Notes under the pieces: generated by a model
Seen by the model: the letters and a program-made list of their open reading frames with translations, nothing else
Told to the model about the DNA's origin: nothing
Database searches by the model: none
Made by a program: the position numbers and the translations under genes
Assembly (NCBI GenBank): GCA_013349325.1
Contig: DUZX01000010.1
Coordinates: 37,027 to 101,026, forward strand
Origin: Desulfuromonadales bacterium
GTDB lineage: Bacteria > Desulfobacterota > Desulfuromonadia > Geobacterales > Pseudopelobacteraceae
Length of the DNA: 64,000 nucleotides
Reading direction: 5' to 3'
Shown here: positions 8,053 to 14,552 of the stretch, piece by piece
Numbering within the stretch: position 1 is the stretch's first letter
Layout: each line of letters opens with the position of its first letter

Positions 8053-8999
8053 ATGCGCTCGTCCTTGGAGGTAACGGCTTCATCGGATCCCACCTGGTTG
8101 ACAGGCTGATCGCCGAGGGACACAACGTCCGCGTCTATGACAAGTACGAGGAGTATTTCAGGCGTCCTCTGCCAGGTGTTGATTACCAGTTCGGCGAGTT
8201 CGGAAATAGGGGGCTCTTGGCAGATGCTCTCCAGGAAATGGAAATTGTCTTTCATCTCATTAGTACTTCAAATCCTAGCACATCCAATGTTGATCCCGCG
8301 TTCGATGTGCAGTCAAATGTTGTCGATTCACTTTTTCTACTGGAAAAATGTGTCGAGATAGGCACAAGAAAGATTGTATATGTTTCAAGTGGTGGAACTG
8401 TATATGGCTCACCTTCGATTCTCCCGGTTCTTGAAACCCACCCCACTGAACCGATGTGTTCTTACGGGATCAGTAAGCTGACAACCGAGAAATACCTTGC
8501 TCTTTACAGGCTTTTAAAACGCCTGGATTATGTCGTGATCAGGCCATCGAACGCATATGGGCCACGTCAAAACCCGACCTCAATTCAGGGCGCAATTCCT
8601 GTTTTTCTAAGCAGAATTGCACGTAACGAAACCATAGAGGTCTGGGGCGACGGATCCGTCATACGCGATTATGTGTACGTCAATGACTTGGTTGACGGCA
8701 TATACAGGGCAACTGTACAAACCGCTCCGTCTCGTATTTATAACTTTGGATGCGGTGTTGGGTTGTCTCTACACGACATAGTCGCATCGGTTCGCAGGGT
8801 GGTTGATCGGGACATCAGCGTTCTTTTTTCAGAAAAACGCGTATTCGATGTTCCGTCAATCTATCTTGATGTTTCGAGAGCTTGGAATGAATTAGGATGG
8901 AAGCCAATGACCCCAATCGATGACGGGATTCGTCAGACATGGCAGTTTATTCTCAGTCAGAAGGAGCAGCCGGATTCACGCTATCCGGCTGAAAAATGA
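8049..8999 (+). CDS. NAD-dependent epimerase/dehydratase, UDP-glucose 4-epimerase-like
   Basis: A 316-residue extended SDR. The N-terminus shows LVLGGNGFIGSHL (GxxGxxG), the active-site serine region is VSSGGTVYG and the catalytic pair is YGISK. RPSNAYGPRQ and YVYVNDLVDG are typical of GalE/WbpP-type epimerases. The ATG overlaps the upstream stop by 4 bases. It is a second sugar-nucleotide enzyme of the exopolysaccharide cluster, distinct from the one at 5221. The substrate is unresolved. Confidence 0.88.
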   Translation: MNALVLGGNGFIGSHLVDRLIAEGHNVRVYDKYEEYFRRPLPGVDYQFGEFGNRGLLADALQEMEIVFHLISTSNPSTSNVDPAFDVQSNVVDSLFLLEKCVEIGTRKIVYVSSGGTVYGSPSILPVLETHPTEPMCSYGISKLTTEKYLALYRLLKRLDYVVIRPSNAYGPRQNPTSIQGAIPVFLSRIARNETIEVWGDGSVIRDYVYVNDLVDGIYRATVQTAPSRIYNFGCGVGLSLHDIVASVRRVVDRDISVLFSEKRVFDVPSIYLDVSRAWNELGWKPMTPIDDGIRQTWQFILSQKEQPDSRYPAEK

Positions 9000-10135
9000 T
9001 AGAAAATAATTTAAACAAAATTAGTGTTTTGCATCTCATTCATACCATGGCTTACGGAGGAATTGAAACCGCTGTCCTTAACTGGCTGAAGTGCATAAAT
9101 AAGACACGATTTAATATCGTCCTAGTTTGTTTCGCCAATTCAGGCGGTAGCGAAGCCCCGTTTGTATCGGCAGCACAATCACTGGGCTTCACAGTGGAGA
9201 AGATTTCCTGGGGAAAGAGAAAGCCGGTTTTGAAAGCCGCTAAATCCTTGGCATCGATAGCTAAAAAACACAGCATAGACATTATTCACACCCACAACTG
9301 TTACGCTGACGTTGTAGGTTTGGTGACTCGATGGATAATACCCTTAAAAATTATCACTACCGTTTATGTCTGGGCTGACTTAGGGTGGAAGCGAAATCTG
9401 ATCCAGTTTATTAATAAAATTGTAGTGCGGCGCTTTGACTGTGTCAGTGCCCATTGTCAAGAAACGTATGAGCAATCTAAAACCTTTATCGATTCAAAAA
9501 AACTTAAACTTCTGATCTGCGGATTTGAGGGGGCCGCCTTTGTCATCACGGAGGAATCGAGGAAGGCAGCCAGGATATCCGAAAACCTGTCGCCTGGCAC
9601 CCCTGTTCTCATAAACATTGCTCGCTTATATCCGGAAAAGGCACATGATATGCTTTTGGAGTGTTTTCGAGAAATAGTACTAGAGATTCCGGAAGCCAGA
9701 TTATTAATCTATGGGGTGGGGCCGCTAGAAACCGAACTTAAGGAACTCTGTAGTAAGCTTGAAATGAATGACTATGTTGTCTTTAAAGGATTCGCCGCTG
9801 ACCTTGGACATGTATTCAGCGTCGCAGACGTGCAGGTACATCCTTCTTATATGGAAGGTGTGCCATTGGCACTCTGTTCAGGAATGGCGGCGGGGCTCCC
9901 AATTGTCGCCTCTGATGTCGGGGGAATAAAGGAAGTAATCATTGACGGTAAAACCGGAAAGCTCATCACACCCAATGACCGCAAAGCCTTTATCCGGGAA
10001 ACGGTTCGTCTCGTGAGAGATGCGTCATTACGACGCGAACTCGGAGACGCAGCCAAGCGATTTATCAATGAAGACTACTCACTCATCAAAGCGGTTTCAG
10101 CCGTGGAAAAGACGTACGAAGAAATGATGTCATGA
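8996..10135 (+). CDS. Family 4 glycosyltransferase
   Basis: A 379-residue GT-B fold transferase. The N-terminal domain carries the acceptor-side pattern MAYGGIETAVLNWL, common in GT4 enzymes. The C-terminal donor domain shows INIARLYPEKAHDMLLEC and the EX7E motif in EGVPLALCSGMAAGLPIVASD. It probably works at the inner face of the cytoplasmic membrane, adding a sugar to a lipid-linked oligosaccharide. It overlaps its neighbours on both sides by 4 bases, so it is translationally coupled in the exopolysaccharide operon. Donor and linkage are unknown. Confidence 0.9.
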   Translation: MIENNLNKISVLHLIHTMAYGGIETAVLNWLKCINKTRFNIVLVCFANSGGSEAPFVSAAQSLGFTVEKISWGKRKPVLKAAKSLASIAKKHSIDIIHTHNCYADVVGLVTRWIIPLKIITTVYVWADLGWKRNLIQFINKIVVRRFDCVSAHCQETYEQSKTFIDSKKLKLLICGFEGAAFVITEESRKAARISENLSPGTPVLINIARLYPEKAHDMLLECFREIVLEIPEARLLIYGVGPLETELKELCSKLEMNDYVVFKGFAADLGHVFSVADVQVHPSYMEGVPLALCSGMAAGLPIVASDVGGIKEVIIDGKTGKLITPNDRKAFIRETVRLVRDASLRRELGDAAKRFINEDYSLIKAVSAVEKTYEEMMS

Positions 10136-11250
10136 AGATTGGTATCTTTGTCGTAATGGCCGGAACCAATGCCGGAGGCCCGGAGGTTTACGAAGTCAAT
10201 TTAATAAGAAATCTTGCTCTGATAGACCACGAAAATGAATATCATGTATTTTGCCTCTCCGAAGCGGCACGAAATTCCATAGGGGTAATTAAAGAAAATT
10301 TCATCTTTCATGTTCTGAAACCGGCAAACAGGTGGATCAGCATTCCGGTGTCGCTACCGATCGGGCTCGCACGAACAGGCGTTGATTTTTTCCATGCGAC
10401 CTTTACTCCACCTCCCTTGGCGTCGAAAGAATACCTTTTCACTCACCATTGCTTCAGCACGTTCAGCCATCCTGAGTTTTACGACTCGGGTACATTGTTA
10501 CGGCTGAACAGGCTGATAATGACCGGCCTTAGGAAGAGCAGCGTCTGTATCTGTGTATCTAATTTTGTCATGCAGAAGACGCTTGAGGCATTTGAATTTT
10601 CAAAAGACAGGTTTCAAGTGGTCTACAATGGCATTAGTAATTGTTTTCGCCCCATAGATGCATCTGTGAGAAAAAGGGTATTGAAGGAGCGATACAACAT
10701 AGACTTTCCCTATTTTCTATATATTGGAAAGCTTGACCCTCGTAAAAATATAGCTCGGATCGTGGAGGCTTTTTCCATCTTCAAACAAGAGACCGGCAGT
10801 GACTGGAAGCTGCTTCTAATCGGTAAACGGACACGCCTCATGGACGACCTCGGTACTTTAATTTGTCAGAGTGGACTTGACGGCCACGTGATTCAACCCG
10901 GATATATTGCCAATGAGGATCTACCTGTACTTTATGGTGAAGCGAGAGGCTTTATTTTTCCTTCTATCTGTGAAGGATTTGGGATCCCTGTAATTGAAGC
11001 AATGGCATGTGGAACTCCGGTTATTACCTCGAACGGCTCTTCTTTGCCAGAAATTACTGCAGATGCAGCTTTATTGGTAGATCCGTATGACGTGAACGCT
11101 ATCGCCCACGCTATGCAGAAACTTTATGACGATGAAAGTTTGGTGGAGAAGCTTCATGTAAGGGGACTTCAGCGGGCAAAATATTTTTCATGGGAAAAAA
11201 CCGCGATACAAACACTCGCTGCATATCGTAAAATTGGGAAATTATTGTAA
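10132..11250 (+). CDS. Family 4 glycosyltransferase
   Basis: A 372-residue GT-B transferase. NAGGPEVYEVNLIRNL opens the acceptor domain. YIGKLDPRKNIARIVEAF opens the donor domain, and the EX7E motif is EGFGIPVIEAMACGTPVITSN. It is of the mannosyl-/rhamnosyl-transferase type common in exopolysaccharide operons. The start overlaps the previous stop by 4 bases. Sixteen bases after its stop begins the export lipoprotein gene. Confidence 0.9.
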   Translation: MKIGIFVVMAGTNAGGPEVYEVNLIRNLALIDHENEYHVFCLSEAARNSIGVIKENFIFHVLKPANRWISIPVSLPIGLARTGVDFFHATFTPPPLASKEYLFTHHCFSTFSHPEFYDSGTLLRLNRLIMTGLRKSSVCICVSNFVMQKTLEAFEFSKDRFQVVYNGISNCFRPIDASVRKRVLKERYNIDFPYFLYIGKLDPRKNIARIVEAFSIFKQETGSDWKLLLIGKRTRLMDDLGTLICQSGLDGHVIQPGYIANEDLPVLYGEARGFIFPSICEGFGIPVIEAMACGTPVITSNGSSLPEITADAALLVDPYDVNAIAHAMQKLYDDESLVEKLHVRGLQRAKYFSWEKTAIQTLAAYRKIGKLL

Positions 11251-11275
11251 TAATTTTATTTAGAGGATGGTATTT

Positions 11276-11995
11276 ATGATTTCAAGTGCACGAACTATGC
11301 TCCTTATTGTTTTGCTGTTTACCTGCGGTTGCGCCAGCGTTCCTGTGTGGCAACAAGATTCCACTGGTAAGCCAATAACTATTAGGGAGGAAAAAATTAC
11401 TCATTACATAATCCAGCCAGGCGATTTGCTTGAGATCAAGATTTTTAACGTGCCGGAATTGAATGATACCGTACGTGTCTACCCCGACGGAAGCGTGAGT
11501 TTTAGGCTTATAGGCAATTTCAATGCGGCGGGAATGACGCTTACTGAGTTCGAAAAAACTTTAAATGACCGTTTGAAAGTTAAAGTTGTGAATCCGGAAA
11601 TAACGGTATTTTTACGAGAATGTGCTAATATGAGAGCTTTTGTGGGGGGTGAAGTTGATAAGCCTCAGTTAATTCTTCTTACAAGTAAGACGGACCTGCT
11701 TCAAGCCATTCTGGCAGTTGGTGGACCCAAAGTCACAGCTAAACTCGATTCCGTTATTTTGATACGCCGTGGTATCGATAATATTGTTAAGGGTGAGGTG
11801 ATAAATCTTGCAGCTTACATCAATGGAATTCCTGGTGCTGAAAGTAGATATCTTCTCCCAAATGATGTTATTGTCGTGCCAAAAACTGGTATCGCGGAGG
11901 TCAATCTTCTTGTGGATCAGTACATTAACAAGCTAATTCCTAACCAAGTTTCATTCCCATTTATGTACAACCTTAATCCGGATGTCATCAGGTAG
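11276..11995 (+). CDS. Wza-type polysaccharide export lipoprotein
   Basis: About 239 residues with a lipoprotein-type signal (MLLIVLLFTCGCASV; the cysteine after TCG is the likely lipid site). The Poly_export domain starts at HYIIQPGDLLEIKIFNVPEL near residue 40, and one SLBB-like repeat (MRAFVGGEVDKPQLILL) follows. It should form the outer-membrane/periplasmic part of an exopolysaccharide exporter. The ATG at 11276 lies nine bases after AGAGG; the track start at 11267 directly abuts that site and is less likely. No Wzc-type inner-membrane partner with full catalytic motifs is in the window. The cluster seems cut here by an old IS insertion. Confidence 0.85.
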   Translation: MISSARTMLLIVLLFTCGCASVPVWQQDSTGKPITIREEKITHYIIQPGDLLEIKIFNVPELNDTVRVYPDGSVSFRLIGNFNAAGMTLTEFEKTLNDRLKVKVVNPEITVFLRECANMRAFVGGEVDKPQLILLTSKTDLLQAILAVGGPKVTAKLDSVILIRRGIDNIVKGEVINLAAYINGIPGAESRYLLPNDVIVVPKTGIAEVNLLVDQYINKLIPNQVSFPFMYNLNPDVIR

Positions 11996-12029
11996 AGGCG
12001 TACTTTTAAGACATTCACTCAAATTGTTC

Positions 12030-12410
12030 CGCCTCAGTCGGAATTGGACTTTCAGGACGCTTGATCTAATGGTAAGTCAGTTTCCCCTGAACGCCTGATC
12101 TCAGGATAAGCTTGTTGTCGTTTTTGCTTTCTCAATTCTCTTGCTTCTTAAAGCTTTCTGTCTCGCTCTTTGAATATTTCTTTGTCTCTGCCGTTCAGTT
12201 TGTCAGATGGTGTCACGTAGCCAATGGCGCTGTGCCGTCTCACGGTGTTGTCGTGTTCGATGTGCTTTTCTACTATCTGACGGGCATCGTCAATAGAAAG
12301 CGGAGTGCCGGGGCGGGTGCATTCACTTTTGAAATCGCTCCAGTTTGCCGTTTGACTGCGGATAGAAGGGCGACGTCCGTTGACGTGGCTGGCCTTTGCC
12401 GTTCCAGAGC
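12030..12410 (-). pseudogene. Remnant of an integrase-core (DDE) transposase
   Basis: The minus strand holds the decayed C-terminus of an IS3/IS481-type transposase. One frame reads TSPFYPQSNGKLERFQK, another CTRPGTPLSIDDARQIVEKHIEHDNTVRRHSAIGYVTPSDKL and KEIFKERDRKL. A stop (TAA) then interrupts EARELRKQKR. At least one frameshift near 12330 and one nonsense codon near 12155 are needed to rebuild the protein. The catalytic N-terminal part is absent. No clear terminal inverted repeats could be identified. It marks a former insertion at the right end of the exopolysaccharide cluster. Confidence 0.8.
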
Positions 12411-12509
12411 CACAGCTTGAGTGAACACAAGTACCGTGGCCAGTACTGAGAGCGCGCCGAGTTTGAACAGGATGATGCCGAATGCAATTATGAGTAGAAA
12501 TGTCCACAT
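12395..12509 (-). pseudogene. Start of a small membrane protein gene interrupted by transposase debris
   Basis: A very good ribosome site (AAAGGAGG) precedes an ATG at 12509. The frame gives MWTFLLIIAFGIILFKLGAL and a further hydrophobic stretch, so one or two membrane segments. After about 38 residues the sequence enters the transposase remnant and continues to 12273 only by chance. The small gene was probably longer or ended differently before the insertion. No function can be assigned. Confidence 0.45.
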
Positions 12510-12543
12510 TTTTTGATTCCTCCTTTGATGTGATGTTACAAAA

Positions 12544-12574
12544 AAGTCCCAGGACCGGGATAGTCATGGGACTT
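12544..12574 (-). terminator. Hairpin with T-run on the minus strand
   Basis: AAGTCCCA and TGGGACTT pair around a short interrupted stem and are followed on the minus strand by a run of T. It lies between the PEP-CTERM gene and the interrupted small membrane gene. It could end leftward transcription or act as an attenuator for the small gene. Confidence 0.5.
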
Positions 12575-12584
12575 GAATAATAAA

Positions 12585-12618
12585 AAAAAGGGCCTCCGTT
12601 TCTGGAAGCCCTTTTTGT
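12585..12618. terminator. Bidirectional intrinsic terminator downstream of the PEP-CTERM gene
   Basis: AAAAGGGCcTCC and GGAaGCCCTTTTT form a strong stem with a six-base loop. It has A/T runs on both sides, so it can work on either strand. It lies 16 bases after the stop of the minus-strand PEP-CTERM gene. Confidence 0.75.
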
Positions 12619-12633
12619 GTATGTCGGTATTCT

Positions 12634-13299
12634 TTACACTGACTTCTTCCGTCTCCAGAAGGCGAGACCGGCAATGCCTCCCCCGAAGAGAAACATGGTG
12701 GATGGCTCGGGGACTGGTTGTGGAAACGAATCTGAAATACTTGTTACTTTTAAGTCAAAAGACTGGAACCTTGTTGCGTTGCCTTTGTCATCAAAAGCAC
12801 GATCATAGCTACTCATTCCTGTATCACCAACAGACAAACCTCTAACATCCGTGATGTTGTAGATTTGAATAAAATGATCATCACTTCCACCATTTAGATA
12901 ACCCTTTGCGGTGTCTGTATTATATACACCATAGTTGTATTCAGCTAAATTGGTTGGATTATTATATGTTCCACCATTGACTTCGTGTAAGAGTAAACGA
13001 CTGACAATATCGTCATAGAAAAGACGGGCGTCGCTGTTGGTTGAGCCGTTGTTTAATGTATTTGAGCCTGGCCTGTCGAAATCAATTAGCCATGTATATG
13101 AGACAGCATCGCCGTAGGTAAGAGACACATCTTTATTCGCGATCATTCTGGCACCATCAGCTATCCATGTGACGGTGCCCTCAAACGTGTAGTACATTGG
13201 TGCAGCTTCCGCTGAACTCACAACCACTGAAAACGCTAAAGTTGAAAAAAATGACAACAAGAGTTTTTTCATCCTTTTCACCACAAATTGCCATTTCAT
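12634..13299 (-). CDS. PEP-CTERM sorting domain protein
   Basis: A 221-residue secreted protein. It has an N-terminal signal peptide (KLLLSFFSTLAFSVVVSSAEA) and a C-terminal PEP-CTERM tripartite signal: VPEPST, a hydrophobic helix MFLFGGGIAGLAFW and the basic end RRKKSV. Such proteins are processed by an exosortase (EpsH) in bacteria that also make exopolysaccharide, which fits the EPS cluster next door. No exosortase gene is in the window. The body (residues 33-195) is a beta-rich region without a recognised domain. The start at 13299 follows AAAGGAG by ten bases. A sigma-54-type promoter lies about 50 bases upstream. Confidence 0.88.
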   Translation of the reverse strand: MKWQFVVKRMKKLLLSFFSTLAFSVVVSSAEAAPMYYTFEGTVTWIADGARMIANKDVSLTYGDAVSYTWLIDFDRPGSNTLNNGSTNSDARLFYDDIVSRLLLHEVNGGTYNNPTNLAEYNYGVYNTDTAKGYLNGGSDDHFIQIYNITDVRGLSVGDTGMSSYDRAFDDKGNATRFQSFDLKVTSISDSFPQPVPEPSTMFLFGGGIAGLAFWRRKKSV

Positions 13300-13345
13300 A
13301 GCTTACTACTCCTTTTAGCTGAATTTCAAAATCAGGTTTTATAAA

Positions 13346-13361
13346 AGCAATTCATGCGCCA
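13346..13361 (-). promoter_or_regulatory. Candidate sigma-54 (-24/-12) promoter of the PEP-CTERM gene
   Basis: The minus strand reads TGGCGCATGAATTGCT, matching the sigma-54 consensus TGGCACGNNNNTTGCW with GG and GC at exact spacing. It is 47-62 bases upstream of the PEP-CTERM start codon. PEP-CTERM/exosortase systems are known to be tied to the PrsK/PrsR sensor and sigma-54 activator pair, which agrees with this promoter type. Confidence 0.6.
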
Positions 13362-13808
13362 TCTAAATCATCTTAATATATTAGGTATTTATAGCTATGC
13401 TATAATTGTATTCTCATGGCATTAAAGTAATCCGACAATTACATTAAGTTATTTAGCGTAGTTAATGCGGAATAAGTATCCAAAAGTCGGCCTTTCAAAA
13501 TCTTGACAAGCTCAAAGCGGTTTGTTATCGGGCAGGAGGCGGAGTTATAACCTGAAGGTGTCAATCGGCTTTCAGGTGAGTCAATTGTTCTGCTTCGATT
13601 TCATTCATGATTTACCTCCAGAAACTCATTTGTAACATAGACTTGCCCGCCCCTGTCCATCTCCGGCCAACTTTCCAACTCACTGAAACCTGCTATCTCC
13701 CACCCCCCAGATACCCCTCCAGTACTTCCGGTCTACATTGCTCGCCGAACGCTCTGCCGGTTTTCCCCTTGACACACCCCCCCTGCCGGTGCTAGAAAAT
13801 GCACTCTT
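13362..13808. other. Intergenic region with a tiny truncated reading frame
   Basis: About 450 bases with no full gene. On the minus strand an ATG at 13608 follows a good ribosome site (TGGAGG) and gives MNEIEAEQLTHLKAD, then stops at 13561. This looks like the surviving start of a lost gene. The left part is AT-rich; the part next to the tRNA is C-rich and featureless. Confidence 0.4.
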
Positions 13809-13885
13809 CGGGATGTAGCGCAGCCTGGTAGCGCACCTGCTTCGGGAGCAGGGGGTCGACTGTTCGAATCAGTTCATCCCGACCA
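13809..13885 (+). tRNA. tRNA-Pro (anticodon CGG)
   Basis: A complete 77-base tRNA with encoded CCA. The acceptor arm CGGGATG pairs with CATCCCG. The D-arm has AGCGCAGCCTGGTAGCGC. The anticodon stem CCTGC/GCAGG holds the loop TTCGGGA (anticodon CGG). The T-arm contains GTTCGAATC. It lies at the left edge of the modification island, a place where islands often integrate, but no integrase or direct repeat of its 3' end was seen. Confidence 0.95.
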
Positions 13886-13895
13886 GTAAATTCAA

Positions 13896-13928
13896 GGGGT
13901 TACAGTTAATTCTGTAGCTCCTTTTTTG
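13896..13928 (+). terminator. Intrinsic terminator after tRNA-Pro
   Basis: GGGGTTACAG pairs with CTGTAGCTCC (two wobble pairs) around TTAATT and is followed by six T. It starts eleven bases after the tRNA CCA end. Confidence 0.7.
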
Positions 13929-14069
13929 TTTTTGTTACGTCGTGTAACCTTCCATGTAACCTCTGTAACGCTTGCTAGGGTGAGATACTATGGATAAAAA
14001 TCGGCCTGATAAATGAGACTTGATAACCTTCACCTTGGATAAAATACTTCTTCCGTTACGCCGTAACAT

Positions 14070-14228
14070 TCATGTATCCACGTCGCCCCCACAGCTATAC
14101 AAACTTTGCCAGCACATCTTCTGTCCGCATCCCGCTTCATACATCTCTGCGATAATTCCGGGGCGTATCTGCTCGCGTATCATCATCCCTACCAACTCAA
14201 TCCCCAAATCCCTTGATTTGTGTCTCAT
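14070..14228 (-). CDS. Possible small protein, 52 residues
   Basis: An ATG at 14228, eight bases after AGAGGG, opens a frame beginning MRHKSRDLGIELVGMMIREQ and ending CGGDVDT. It is divergent from the RHH gene at 14358. The longer ORF-track start at 14261 has no ribosome site. I do not recognise the family. The antisense ORF 14020..14280 is less likely because it has no ribosome site. It may be a fragment. Confidence 0.3.
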   Translation of the reverse strand: MRHKSRDLGIELVGMMIREQIRPGIIAEMYEAGCGQKMCWQSLYSCGGDVDT

Positions 14229-14302
14229 TCTTGTTTCCCTCTTTTTAATTTTGTTAAGCATAGCCTGTCATGGTTTCTAACTTGTGTCAATTTTGAAGTA
14301 TA

Positions 14303-14330
14303 TTGACTAGTCTGTTTTTGTCTGATACAA
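14303..14330 (+). promoter_or_regulatory. Candidate sigma-70 promoter of the island operon
   Basis: TTGACT (-35) and ATACAA (-10) stand 16 bases apart and lie about 30 bases upstream of the RHH gene. This is the first gene of the run that leads into the SNF2 helicase. Confidence 0.45.
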
Positions 14331-14357
14331 GCAGAGTTCGATGAAAGGAGGTTTAAA

Positions 14358-14531
14358 ATGGGAATTAATCCTGCGGACCAAGTAAATGCATCCGTTGTCC
14401 TGCAAAAAGACGTGTATGAAAGACTAAAAGCGATTGCGAGCCAGCAAAAGCGGAGCATTTCAAAACAGATTGCATTCTGGGTTGAAGAACGCCTGGTTCA
14501 TGAAGAAGAAAAGATTGCTTCAAACAAATAA
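14358..14531 (+). CDS. Small ribbon-helix-helix-like protein
   Basis: A 57-residue frame missed by the ORF track. AAAGGAGG precedes the ATG by eight bases. The sequence NASVVLQKDVYERLKAIA (strand plus helix) followed by RSISKQIAFWVEERL (second helix) has the look of a CopG/Arc-type ribbon-helix-helix DNA-binding protein. It lies 21 bases before the SNF2 helicase gene. It probably represses its own operon, or acts as an antitoxin-like regulator. Confidence 0.65.
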   Translation: MGINPADQVNASVVLQKDVYERLKAIASQQKRSISKQIAFWVEERLVHEEEKIASNK

Positions 14532-14552
14532 CATGGGGCAGGTGCCTCGCTC

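Noticed and set aside
12112-12420. 102-residue plus-strand ORF
   Set aside because: Antisense to the transposase remnant, whose protein pieces match a known family.
14020-14280. 86-residue plus-strand ORF
   Set aside because: No ribosome site; composition unlike its neighbours; the opposite strand has a slightly better candidate.
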